Shown here piece after piece: positions 48,790-56,969 of a stretch of DNA of 64,000 nucleotides; positions within the stretch are counted from its first letter, which is position 1; each line of letters begins with the position of its first letter. Source of the stretch: Nocardioides sp. SR21 (GTDB lineage Bacteria > Actinomycetota > Actinomycetes > Propionibacteriales > Nocardioidaceae); NCBI RefSeq assembly GCF_022761125.1, contig NZ_JAKWJR010000007.1, forward strand, positions 62,001 through 126,000, read 5' to 3'. The position numbers and the translations under genes were made by a program. The notes below the pieces were generated by a model that was not told where the DNA came from, did not search any database, and saw only the letters and a program-made list of their open reading frames with translations.

Positions 48790-51192
48790 TCAGCTGACGA
48801 TGCCGACGGCGTACTGGGTGGTGCCGGCGGTGGTCTTGATCCTGACCACGAGGTTGTCCCCGAACGCGAGGCTCTTGCCGGCGCCGGTGGTCGGAACCAC
48901 GACGTTCTTCGTCGCCATGGCGAGGATCGACGTGGTCCTGCTGGCCACCAGGGTGCCGCCGGAGAACGCCTTGACCGTGAAGGTGCAGGGCTTGGTCCTG
49001 TGGCACCGCATGTCCAGGGCGAGGGCCGTGGTCCTGCCGTTGGCCACGGTCCGGGTCGCGGTCAGCTGGTTGAGGATGACGCCCGACGGCTGGGTGGGTG
49101 CGGGATCGCCGGAGACGGCGACGGTGGCCGACGACGTGTTGTCGCCGGCGTCCCGGTCCTTGGTCGTGGTGGTCGCGTACGCGGTGTTGACGACGTCCTT
49201 GTACGTCGGCTCGTTCGCCGTCAGGGCGCCGACGCAGGTGACCTGGATGTCGGCGTTCTTCGCGGTGTCCTCCTCGTTGTAGAACCGGAACAGGTACCTG
49301 TCGCCGCGCGGTTCGGCACCGAGGAAGCGCACCCGTGCGGTGTAGCCGCCGTACCCGCCCACGATGGCGCTGCTGTCGGCCGGGCAGGCCATCTGGCCCT
49401 CGGTCTGGTTCTCGGACCCGATCGAGATGGTGTCGTCGGGCACCGAGACCACCAGCTGCGCGGTGTGGCCGCTGCCGGAGAGGGTCCGCGGGGCCAGGCA
49501 GCTGATCCCGAACGACGCGTCCGTGCCGTCGGTGTGGTCGACGTACCAGTACCAGGTGTTGTCGATCGCGTAGGACTCGCGGATGACCGCGATGCCCGAG
49601 GTGGTCTCGAACTGGGGGGCGTACGGCGTGTACCCGGCCGGGCAGGTCCGCTGCACGGGTCGTGCGTCGGTCTCGGACATGACCGGCAGGATCTTCTGCT
49701 GCAGCGGCAGGGCCTGGGCGTCGACGGCGTGGGTGTGTCCGCCGCTGGCGCCGACCGTCCCGGCCAGGCAGGTGACCTGGGTGCTCCCCACCGCCCGCGC
49801 ATCGCCGAGGTTGGTGGCTCGGACCGTCCAGCCGTTCACCCCGGACGACGAGGTGGCCCTGCTGGACTCGACCACGACGTCGGGCGACGCGGCCTGGTCG
49901 AGCAGCAGTCCGCCGTCGGTGGCCAGGTAGCCCTCGGGGCACGACGCGGTCGTCGTCCGGGTCTGCCCGACCGGGATCGAGGTCGACGCGTCGTCGTGCC
50001 GCACGTCGACCCAGTGTCCGTCGGCCTGAGGAAGGCCCGTCGTGCTGATCGTGTCGTCCAACGTCGCATCGAACTGGATGGTCCGCGTGGCGCCGAGGCC
50101 CAGGGTGCCGGGCGCACACGTGAGCATCTGCCCGGTGAACTCGCAGTTCGCGGGGGTACCGGGCGTGGGCTGGGCCCAGGGGTCGAGGGGGTTCGCCGGC
50201 GGACGGGCGACGTCGTCGACCAGGGAGCCGGGCACATAGGTCATGTCCGGCGGCAGCACGTCGACGACCTTGACGCCCGCCGCGGCCTTGGTGTTGGCGC
50301 CGGTGCCGTTGCTGATCGTGACCTGGTAGGTCACCGTCTCACCCGGCGCCGCACCGATCGACGGCTGGAAGGACCGCCTGAGGTCGTAGTAGTCGCCTGC
50401 GAAGTAGATCGAGCGGAGCGTCAGGTCCATCGGCTGGACCAGGCCTCGGGGGATCCCGAACCCGAAGGCGGTGACGACCGGCTTCTGGGCCCAGGGGAGC
50501 TGCTGCTGGAACAGGTTCAGCGTGGTCACCCAGGTGCTCAGAGGAGCCGAGGTGCCGTTCATCCCGCCGATGTTCGGGGCGTACGGCACCGGGTTCCCGT
50601 TGAGGTCGGTGGTGTTGGCGACGAAGCCCCACCAGGTGGCGCCGCCGATGCCGCCGGGGCCGAGGAGGTCCCTCACCAGCTCGATGTCCGCGACGCCGTC
50701 GTCGTTGAAGACGTCCACCTGGAGGCGCGCTTGCAGGACGACCTGGGCGTTGGGCTGGCTCGGCCGGAAGTACAGCTGGGGCTCGGGCCAGGTCGTCGGC
50801 GGGTTCGCCTGGGCGGCGTCCACGACGACGTCGCTGAGCGGCGTCGAGGTGTTGAAGTACTCCGCCACCCGCATCTCGGGGAGCTCGAAGAAGTCAGGGC
50901 ACGGTGGCGTGCTCGGCGGCACGTTCGGTGGGAGCGGCACGCACGAGTCGAGGTCCTTCTCGGTGAAGACGCGGAGGCCGTCGGTCTTCCACTCGAGGTG
51001 ACCGTTCAACCCGGTGCCGCTCAGCGCCGGGTTGAAGGCGATCGTCGGGCCGTGGCTGCCCACGGTCTTGACGATCGTGAGGTCGGACTTCGGGATCAGG
51101 GCCTGCGCGGGCGCCGCCACCAGGAGCGGGGCCACCAGCACCGCCGCCCCGATCGCAGCCAGACCGACTGCGTGTGCGCTCCTCCGTCGCAT
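48790..51192 (-). CDS. Large secreted protein with DUF11-like domain and three Cys-Pro modules (paralog B)
   Basis: 800 residues from ATG 51192 (GAGGGG upstream). Same layout as paralog A: signal peptide ending near AQA-LIPK, divergent N-terminal region with an extra Pro-rich CVPLPPNVPPSTPPC insert, DUF11-like domain (VVDVLPPDMTYVPGSLV), three Cys-Pro modules (Cys418-Cys475, Cys517-Cys565, Cys603-Cys653) and an Ig-like C-terminus ending VGIVS. Similarity is strongest in the modules and C-terminus (for example MACPADSSAIVGGYGGY in both) and weak in residues 80-250, suggesting a variable ligand-binding head on a conserved stalk. Function unknown. The pair are in tandem on the same strand, 164 nt apart. 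Confidence 0.87.
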   Translation of the reverse strand: MRRRSAHAVGLAAIGAAVLVAPLLVAAPAQALIPKSDLTIVKTVGSHGPTIAFNPALSGTGLNGHLEWKTDGLRVFTEKDLDSCVPLPPNVPPSTPPCPDFFELPEMRVAEYFNTSTPLSDVVVDAAQANPPTTWPEPQLYFRPSQPNAQVVLQARLQVDVFNDDGVADIELVRDLLGPGGIGGATWWGFVANTTDLNGNPVPYAPNIGGMNGTSAPLSTWVTTLNLFQQQLPWAQKPVVTAFGFGIPRGLVQPMDLTLRSIYFAGDYYDLRRSFQPSIGAAPGETVTYQVTISNGTGANTKAAAGVKVVDVLPPDMTYVPGSLVDDVARPPANPLDPWAQPTPGTPANCEFTGQMLTCAPGTLGLGATRTIQFDATLDDTISTTGLPQADGHWVDVRHDDASTSIPVGQTRTTTASCPEGYLATDGGLLLDQAASPDVVVESSRATSSSGVNGWTVRATNLGDARAVGSTQVTCLAGTVGASGGHTHAVDAQALPLQQKILPVMSETDARPVQRTCPAGYTPYAPQFETTSGIAVIRESYAIDNTWYWYVDHTDGTDASFGISCLAPRTLSGSGHTAQLVVSVPDDTISIGSENQTEGQMACPADSSAIVGGYGGYTARVRFLGAEPRGDRYLFRFYNEEDTAKNADIQVTCVGALTANEPTYKDVVNTAYATTTTKDRDAGDNTSSATVAVSGDPAPTQPSGVILNQLTATRTVANGRTTALALDMRCHRTKPCTFTVKAFSGGTLVASRTTSILAMATKNVVVPTTGAGKSLAFGDNLVVRIKTTAGTTQYAVGIVS

Positions 51193-51208
51193 GCGTTCCC
51201 CTCGCCAG

Positions 51209-51232
51209 GGCGACGTACCCGATCACGCACCG
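51209..51232 (-). promoter_or_regulatory. Duplicated leader element, copy B
   Basis: On the minus strand CGGTGCGTGATCGGGTACGT followed by CGCC, placed as in copy A relative to the start codon and followed in both by GAGGGGA as ribosome-binding site. Confidence 0.55.
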
Positions 51233-51296
51233 CTCACCGATTCAACGCTCGAAGGTACTGGGAGACGGCTGCGACCGGCCGACAGGTGCAGACCAG

Positions 51297-51515
51297 TCAG
51301 TCCTCGGGGTCGTCCTCGATCGCGGCGTCCAGCCGCTCGCGGGCGCCGTCCAGCCAGTCCTGGCAGATCGTCGCGAGCAGCTCGCCGCGCTCCCAGAGGG
51401 CGAGCGACTCCTCCAGGGTGGTGCCACCGGCCTCGAGCTGCCGGACCACCTCGATCAGCTCCTCGCGAGCCTGTTCGTACGACGGCTTCTGCTCGTCGTC
51501 AGTCTTCTTGGCCAT
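51297..51515 (-). CDS. xseB: Exodeoxyribonuclease VII small subunit
   Basis: 72 residues, normal for XseB. The conserved helical pair is clear: [40 protein letters not shown], followed by an acidic tail. Forms the small subunit of the nuclease that degrades single-stranded DNA to oligonucleotides. Its start lies 17 nt inside the xseA 3' end, so translation is coupled. Confidence 0.95.
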   Translation of the reverse strand: MAKKTDDEQKPSYEQAREELIEVVRQLEAGGTTLEESLALWERGELLATICQDWLDGARERLDAAIEDDPED

Positions 51516-52734
51516 GGAGATCCTCCGTGCTGGTGGTGGTCGCGTGGATCCGGCCGTCGGCGACGCGGACGCTGATCGCCTGCTGCGCGGCGACGCCGTC
51601 GATCGACGTCAGGACGTGGCCGTCGGCGTCCTGGAGCACGGCGTACCCGCGCTGCAGGGTGGCCAGCGGCGAGAGTGCGCGGGCGCGGGCGCGCTGGTGG
51701 CCGATGTCGTCGGCTGCCCGGTCGAGGGCGTGGGACAGCGTGCGCCGGGCACGGTCGCGCAGCTGGTCGACCTCGGTGCGCCGGGCGTCGAGGAGGTTGC
51801 GCGGGTCGGCCAGGGCCGGGCGCGAGCGGAGTGCGTCGAGGCCGGCCTGCTCCCCCGACAGCCAGCGCTCCAGGGCGCCACGCATGCGGATCCGTGCATG
51901 CTCGACCTGGCGCAGCTCCTCGACCACGTCGGGGACGACGAGCTTGGCCGCGTCGGTCGGCGTGGACGCGCGTACGTCCGCGACCAGGTCGAGCAGCGGG
52001 GAGTCCGGCTCGTGGCCGATCGCCGAGACCAGGGGAGTGCGGATCCCGTGCACCGCGCGGATCAGCGCCTCGTCGGAGAACGGCAGCAGGTCCTCGACGG
52101 AGCCGCCGCCGCGAGCCACCACGATCACGTCGACCGCGGCGTTGCGGTCGAGGCGCTCGACCGCCTCGATGACCTCGGCCGCCGAGCGCGGGCCCTGCAT
52201 GGCGGCGTACGCGACCTCGAAGCGCACCGCCGGCCAGCGGCGGCGGGCGTTCTCCAGGACGTCGCGCTCGGCCGCGGAGCTCGGCGCGGTCACCAGCCCG
52301 ACGGTGCCGGGCAGGAACGGCAGCGGACGCTTGAGCTCGGCGGCGAACAGCCCCTCGGCCGCGAGCAGCTGGCGACGACGCTCGAGCCGCGCGAGCAGCT
52401 CACCGAGGCCGACCATGCGGATGTCGCGGGCGTACAGCGAGAGCGTGCCGCGGTTGGCGTAGTACGACGGCTTCGCGTGCACGACGATGCTCGCGCCCTC
52501 GACCAGCGGCGGGTTCAGCCCGTCGAACAGCGTCCGCGAGCAGGTGACCGGGACCGAGATGTCGGCGACCGCGTCGCGCAGCGTCATGAAGACGGTGTTC
52601 ATGCCCGGACGTCGGCTCACCTGGGCGACCTGGCCCTCGACCCACACCGCGCCGAGCCGATCGACCCAGCCGGCGATCGCGTTCGCGATCTGCCGCACCG
52701 GGGCCGGTGACTCGAGGGAGGTCTCCATGGCCAT
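51499..52734 (-). CDS. xseA: Exodeoxyribonuclease VII large subunit
   Basis: 411 residues from ATG 52734 (a second ATG lies 6 nt on); the longer open frame upstream is discarded because it would cover the intergenic repeat and part of ispH. N-terminal OB-fold ([25 protein letters not shown]), then the catalytic core with [23 protein letters not shown] and [27 protein letters not shown], then a coiled-coil region with basic arms for XseB binding. Involved in mismatch and crosslink repair and recombination. Confidence 0.94.
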   Translation of the reverse strand: MAMETSLESPAPVRQIANAIAGWVDRLGAVWVEGQVAQVSRRPGMNTVFMTLRDAVADISVPVTCSRTLFDGLNPPLVEGASIVVHAKPSYYANRGTLSLYARDIRMVGLGELLARLERRRQLLAAEGLFAAELKRPLPFLPGTVGLVTAPSSAAERDVLENARRRWPAVRFEVAYAAMQGPRSAAEVIEAVERLDRNAAVDVIVVARGGGSVEDLLPFSDEALIRAVHGIRTPLVSAIGHEPDSPLLDLVADVRASTPTDAAKLVVPDVVEELRQVEHARIRMRGALERWLSGEQAGLDALRSRPALADPRNLLDARRTEVDQLRDRARRTLSHALDRAADDIGHQRARARALSPLATLQRGYAVLQDADGHVLTSIDGVAAQQAISVRVADGRIHATTTSTEDLHGQED

Positions 52735-52771
52735 GCGGGCGAGGTTAGACGACCGGACCGACGCCGACGTC

Positions 52772-52863
52772 GGTGGTCGAGCAGCGAGCGCCAGCGAGCG
52801 TCGTCGAGACCCCGCGCTCGAGGTCGGCGGCGGGGTGCGGGGGTCTCGACACGCTCGACCACC
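52772..52863. repeat. Dispersed TCGAG repeat arranged as an inverted pair
   Basis: GGTGGTCGAGC (52772-52782) and GTCGAGACCCC (52803-52813) are mirrored by GGGGTCTCGAC (52840-52850) and GCTCGACCACC (52853-52863). Both outer and inner blocks are perfectly complementary. The element fills the divergent gap between xseA and ispH, and single copies occur elsewhere in the window (13900, 26070, 38351, 41213). Confidence 0.75.
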
Positions 52864-52887
52864 GGTGGTCCACCTAGACTGGACACC

Positions 52888-53889
52888 ATGACGACCGACA
52901 TGGGCATGCCGCCGATCCTGTCGCCGGAGGACGCCGAGAAGGCGGTCCTGCTGGCGGCGCCGCGGGGCTACTGCGCCGGTGTCGACCGCGCCGTGATCAC
53001 CGTGGAGAAGGCGCTCGACCTGTACGGCGCGCCGGTCTACGTGCGCAAGCAGATCGTCCACAACAAGCACGTGGTCTCGAACCTCGAGTCGCGGGGCGCG
53101 ATCTTCGTCGAGGAGCTCGTCGAGGTGCCCGAGGGGGAGACCGTGGTGTTCTCCGCCCACGGTGTCTCGCCCGAGGTGCATCGCCAGGCCGAGGAGCGTT
53201 CGCTCAAGACGATCGACGCGACCTGCCCGCTGGTCACCAAGGTGCACCACGAGGCGAAGCGCTTCGCGAGCGAGGACTACGACATCCTGCTGATCGGCCA
53301 CGCCGGCCACGAGGAGGTCGAGGGCACCGCAGGTGAGGCGCCCGACCACATCCAGCTCGTGCAGGGTCCGGAGGACGTCGACAGCATCGTGGTCCGCGAC
53401 CCGTCCCGCGTCGCCTGGCTCTCCCAGACGACGCTCTCGGTCGACGAGACCCTCGAGACGGTCGCGGCGATCCGCAAGCGGTTCCCCGAGCTGCTCGACC
53501 CGCCCAGCGACGACATCTGCTACGCCACCCAGAACCGCCAGCTCGCGGTCAAGGACATCGCCCACCACTCCGACCTGATGATCGTGGTCGGGTCGGGCAA
53601 CTCCTCGAACTCCGTGCGGCTCGTCGAGGTGGCGCTCGAGGTCGGCGCGCGCACGGCGTACCGCGTCGACGACGCCTCCGAGATCGACGAGGCCTGGCTG
53701 GACGGCGTGAAGACCGTCAGCGTGACCTCGGGCGCGAGCGTGCCGGAGGAGCTGGTCGAGGGCGTGCTGGAGTTCCTCGCCGAGCGCGGCTACCCCGACG
53801 CGCAGGCGGTGCACAGCGCCGAGGAGTCGCTGATCTTCGCGCTGCCGCCGGAGCTGCGCCGCGACCTGAAGGCTGCAGGTCGTTCGTAG
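52888..53889 (+). CDS. ispH: 4-hydroxy-3-methylbut-2-enyl diphosphate reductase
   Basis: 333 residues from ATG 52888. Last step of the MEP pathway, making IPP and DMAPP. The three cluster Cys are in [22 protein letters not shown] and ICYATQNRQ; the catalytic Glu lies in the [11 protein letters not shown] region and substrate-binding [10 protein letters not shown] and [11 protein letters not shown] are present. A 10-residue leader precedes the family start, so ATG at 52903 (MGMPP) is an alternative. It supplies isoprenoid units also used by the cis-prenyltransferase at 22708. Confidence 0.96.
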   Translation: MTTDMGMPPILSPEDAEKAVLLAAPRGYCAGVDRAVITVEKALDLYGAPVYVRKQIVHNKHVVSNLESRGAIFVEELVEVPEGETVVFSAHGVSPEVHRQAEERSLKTIDATCPLVTKVHHEAKRFASEDYDILLIGHAGHEEVEGTAGEAPDHIQLVQGPEDVDSIVVRDPSRVAWLSQTTLSVDETLETVAAIRKRFPELLDPPSDDICYATQNRQLAVKDIAHHSDLMIVVGSGNSSNSVRLVEVALEVGARTAYRVDDASEIDEAWLDGVKTVSVTSGASVPEELVEGVLEFLAERGYPDAQAVHSAEESLIFALPPELRRDLKAAGRS

Positions 53890-54512
53890 TGGCCCGGTAT
53901 CTCGACGTCCACCCGGACAACCCGCAGCCACGGCTGCTCGAGCAGATCGCGGACGGGCTGCGCAACGAGCAGCTGATCGCCTACCCGACCGACTCGGGCT
54001 ACGCGCTCGGCTGCCAGGTCGGCAACCGCGACGGCCGGGACCGGATCCTGCGGATCCGCGGTCTCGACGACAAGCACCACTTCACGCTGATGTGTAAGGA
54101 CTTCGCGCAGCTCGGGCAGTTCGTGAAGCTCGACAACTCGGCGTTCCGCGCGATCAAGGCGGCGACGCCCGGGCAGTACACCTTCATCCTGCCGGCCACC
54201 CAGGAGGTCCCGCGCCGGCTGCTGCACCCGAAGAAGCGCACGGTCGGCGTCCGCATCCCCGACCACGCCTTCGTGCAGGCGCTGCTCGACACCCTGGGCG
54301 AGCCGCTGCTCACCAGCACGCTGATCCTGCCGGGGGAGTCCGAGCCGCGTAGCCAGGGCTGGGAGATCAAGGAGGAGCTCGACCACCAGGTCGACATCGT
54401 GGTCGAGGCCGGCGAGACCCTCGCCGAGCCGACGACGGTGATCGACTGGTCGGAGGGCTACCCGGAGATCGTGCGCGTCGGCGCGGGAGACCCGAGCCGG
54501 TTCGAGGCCTAG
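53889..54512 (+). CDS. YciO/Sua5/YrdC-family protein (threonylcarbamoyl-AMP synthase-like)
   Basis: 207 residues from GTG 53889, sharing one base with the ispH stop (TAGTG). The YrdC fold is clear: [62 protein letters not shown] and TSTLILPGE. The [10 protein letters not shown] motif is closer to YciO than to the tRNA t6A enzyme TsaC/Sua5 (which has KRP..PL), so it may be the YciO paralog rather than the essential synthase. Cytosolic. Confidence 0.88.
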   Translation: MARYLDVHPDNPQPRLLEQIADGLRNEQLIAYPTDSGYALGCQVGNRDGRDRILRIRGLDDKHHFTLMCKDFAQLGQFVKLDNSAFRAIKAATPGQYTFILPATQEVPRRLLHPKKRTVGVRIPDHAFVQALLDTLGEPLLTSTLILPGESEPRSQGWEIKEELDHQVDIVVEAGETLAEPTTVIDWSEGYPEIVRVGAGDPSRFEA

Positions 54513-54539
54513 GGAGGGGTCACCGGCGCCGGGCACGCA

Positions 54540-54977
54540 CTAGAGCGACGCTCGAGACGGCCGAGGCGCCGGCGCGCTCTCCCGACCCAGGACCCGATGG
54601 CGTACGGCGAGGACGCCGAGGCTCAGGGCGTAGCCGACGATCAGTGCGCCCGCGTGGTGGCCGAGCCCGGACACGACCGCCTGGATCACGCCGTCGCCCT
54701 CGTCGGCGATCACGTCGGGACGGGCGATGCCGAGCAGCGTGAACACCGCGACCATCAGCAGGGGCGGCAGCACGCCGACCGTGAAGAAGTCGGTGGGCCG
54801 GACCCGCAGCGCGGCACCGACGCAGATCAGCACGAAGCACACGTCGAAGAACCAGCCGACGCTGCCGGTGATCGCCTGCTCGAGGACCACCGCCGTGAGC
54901 GCGAGCGCCAGCCCGAGCGCGACGACCTGTCGGCCCGGCTCGGTGCCCTGCTCCCAGAGCGTGCGGCGCTGGTTCAC
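54540..54977 (-). CDS. DUF6542-type membrane protein
   Basis: 145 residues from GTG 54977, overlapping the rmuC stop (GTGA). Four predicted helices with GWFFDVCFVLICVGAALRVRPTDFFTVGVLPPLLMV, a pattern typical of DUF6542 proteins, and a basic Pro/Ser-rich tail. The function is unknown. Translation coupling to rmuC is characteristic of actinobacteria. Confidence 0.8.
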   Translation of the reverse strand: MNQRRTLWEQGTEPGRQVVALGLALALTAVVLEQAITGSVGWFFDVCFVLICVGAALRVRPTDFFTVGVLPPLLMVAVFTLLGIARPDVIADEGDGVIQAVVSGLGHHAGALIVGYALSLGVLAVRHRVLGRESAPAPRPSRASL

Positions 54978-56014
54978 AGGGCCACCGTATGGTCGCCGTC
55001 CTCCTCGCCGTCGGCGGCGCGCCGTTCCACGACATGCAGCTCGGTGGGTGGTAGGGACCGGCTCGCGGACTCGACCTGGCGCGGCGCCGGCAGGTCTCCG
55101 AACCGGCGGGCCGCCACCAGCACTCGCGACTCGAGGGAGCCGACCGTCTGGTTGTAGTGGCCGACGGCGGCGTTGAGGGACCGGCCGAGCTGGTCGAGGT
55201 GGCCGGTCATGCTGGCCAGCCGGCTGTGCAGCTCGCGGCCGAGCCGGTGGATGTCGCGCGCCTGCTCGGCCAGTGTCTCGTGGCTCCAGCCGTGCGCGAC
55301 CGTGCGCAGCAGCGCGATCAGCGTGGTCGGGGTGGCGAGCACGACCTGACGGGCGGCGGCGTACTCGATCAGGCCGTTGTCGGTCTCGAGGGCCGCGGCC
55401 AGGAACGACTCGGCCGGGACGAAGAGCACCACGAACTCCGGGCTCTCGGGCAGCGACCGCCAGTACTGCTTGGAGCCGAGCAGGTCGACGTGCGTGCGGA
55501 GCTGGCCGGCGTGGCGGCGCAGGTGGTGCTCGCGCTCGTCGTCGTCCTCGGTGGAGGTGGCGTCGAGGTAGGCGTCGAGCGGGACCTTGGCGTCGACCAC
55601 GACACGGCGCCCGCCGACGAGCCGGACCACCAGGTCGGGGCGGCGCGCGCCGTCGTCGAGCCGCACCTGCTCGGCGAAGTCGCACCGGTCGACGAGGCCG
55701 GCCAGCTCGACCGCCCGGCGCAGGTGCAGCTCACCCCAGCGCCCGCGCACCTGTGGCTTGCGCAGCGCGGTCGACAGCGAGCGGGTCTCGCGCTGCAGCG
55801 AGTCGACCTGTGCGTCGAACTGGCCCTGCCAGGTCGCCCGTGCGCGGTCGAGGTGGTGCATCTGGTCGCTGAGCCGGTCCAGCCCCTGCATCACCTCGGC
55901 CTGGTCGACCAGGCCCGCGGTGTAGGTCGGACGTGAGCGGGACCAGAGCACACCGACGAGGACGCCGAGGCCGAGGCCGACCAGCAGCGTGAGGAAGATC
56001 GTCAGGATGTCCAT
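54974..56014 (-). CDS. rmuC: DNA recombination protein RmuC
   Basis: 346 residues. N-terminal TM helix (MDILTIFLTLLVGLGLGVLVGVLW), a coiled-coil of about 70 residues (DQAEVMQGLDRLSDQMHHLDR), then the RmuC core: VRGRWGELHLRRAVELAGL, RRPDLVVRLVGGRRVVVDAKVPLDAYLDA and FVVLFVPAESFLAAALE. The core is a PD-(D/E)xK-like nuclease fold (Asp and Lys in VVVDAKVP). Limits inversions at short repeats; membrane-tethered. Confidence 0.92.
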   Translation of the reverse strand: MDILTIFLTLLVGLGLGVLVGVLWSRSRPTYTAGLVDQAEVMQGLDRLSDQMHHLDRARATWQGQFDAQVDSLQRETRSLSTALRKPQVRGRWGELHLRRAVELAGLVDRCDFAEQVRLDDGARRPDLVVRLVGGRRVVVDAKVPLDAYLDATSTEDDDEREHHLRRHAGQLRTHVDLLGSKQYWRSLPESPEFVVLFVPAESFLAAALETDNGLIEYAAARQVVLATPTTLIALLRTVAHGWSHETLAEQARDIHRLGRELHSRLASMTGHLDQLGRSLNAAVGHYNQTVGSLESRVLVAARRFGDLPAPRQVESASRSLPPTELHVVERRAADGEEDGDHTVAL

Positions 56015-56070
56015 GTCGCCAGCATGGGGGCGACCACCGACAGTGGCCGGGAGGGCGGAGTCGATGCCGT

Positions 56071-56154
56071 TTCACCACGGTACGTGGCCGAACCTGCACT
56101 TCCCATGGCGTGCAGGCCGTGGGAAGTGCAGGTTCGCCTGCATGCCGTGGTGAA
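56071..56154. repeat. 84-bp near-perfect hairpin element
   Basis: Outer arms TTCACCACGG (56071-56080) and CCGTGGTGAA (56145-56154), inner arms CGAACCTGCACTTCCCA (56089-56105) and TGGGAAGTGCAGGTTCG (56120-56136), with 8-nt unpaired stretches on each side at equal distance and extra pairing toward a 6-nt loop. It is much longer than a usual terminator and lies between xth and rmuC, both minus strand. It may be a mobile palindromic element or a very strong terminator. Confidence 0.8.
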
Positions 56155-56167
56155 GCTGTGACTCAGG

Positions 56168-56947
56168 TCAGGCGATGTCGAGGATCACCGGGGCGTGGTC
56201 GGAGGGGGCGCCGGTGCCCTGGGCGGGGTCGCGCTCGTCGCGGTCGACGAACCCACCCGTCGCCCGCGCCGCCAGGGACGGCGAGCCGAGCAGGAAGTCG
56301 ATGCGCAGCCCGCGGTTCCGCTCGAAGCGCTGGCGGTAGTAGTCCCAGTAGGTGTAGCCGGCGTCGTACGGCTTCACGGTGTCGACCCAGCCGTCCTCGG
56401 CGAGGGCGAAGAACGCCGCCCGCTCGGCCGGCGTCACGTGCGTCGAGTTCTTGAACTGCTTCACGTCGAAGACGTCGTCGTCGGTCGGGCAGACGTTCCA
56501 GTCGCCGACCAGCAGGGCGTCGCCGGCCAGCCACTCCCGCGCGGCCGAGCGGAGCGCGGCGTACCAGTCCAGCTTGTAGACGTAGTGCGGGTCGTCGGGC
56601 TTGCGGCCGTTGGGGATGTACAGCGACCAGAGACGTACGCCGCCGCAGGTCGCGCCGATCGCCCGCGACTCGGGCTCGGCCGGCTCGCCCCAGCCCGGCT
56701 GGCCGGGGAACCCCGTCTCGACGTCCTCGAGCCCGACCCGGCTGATGATCGCGACGCCGTTCCACTGGTTGGTGCCGGCCGCGGCGACCTCGTAGCCGCG
56801 CGCCTGCAGCCCCATCAGGGGCAGCTGCTCCTCGCGGGCCTTGGTCTCCTGGAGCGCCAGCACGTCGACGTCGTGGCGGTCGAGGAACGCCTCGACGCGG
56901 TCGATGCGGGTCCGGAGGGAGTTGACGTTCCAGGTCGCGATGCGCAC
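56168..56947 (-). CDS. xth: Exodeoxyribonuclease III
   Basis: 259 residues. Exonuclease III/AP-endonuclease fold: MRIATWNVNSLRTRI with Asn, LALQETKARE with the metal Glu, YIPNGRKPDD, GDWNVCPTDDDV with Asp-x-Asn, and the C-terminal RNRGLRIDFLLGS and SDHAPVILDI with the catalytic Asp-His. Acts in base-excision repair at abasic sites and 3' blocked ends. Monocistronic or with the upstream oxidase gene 22 nt away. Confidence 0.95.
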   Translation of the reverse strand: MRIATWNVNSLRTRIDRVEAFLDRHDVDVLALQETKAREEQLPLMGLQARGYEVAAAGTNQWNGVAIISRVGLEDVETGFPGQPGWGEPAEPESRAIGATCGGVRLWSLYIPNGRKPDDPHYVYKLDWYAALRSAAREWLAGDALLVGDWNVCPTDDDVFDVKQFKNSTHVTPAERAAFFALAEDGWVDTVKPYDAGYTYWDYYRQRFERNRGLRIDFLLGSPSLAARATGGFVDRDERDPAQGTGAPSDHAPVILDIA

Positions 56948-56969
56948 CCCGTCACCCTATGAGGGGCCG

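Noticed and set aside
48595..52710. 1371-codon plus-strand open frame across the secreted paralogs and xseAB
   Set aside because: Low-complexity Arg/Val/Gly/Asp shadow covering four well-supported minus-strand genes.
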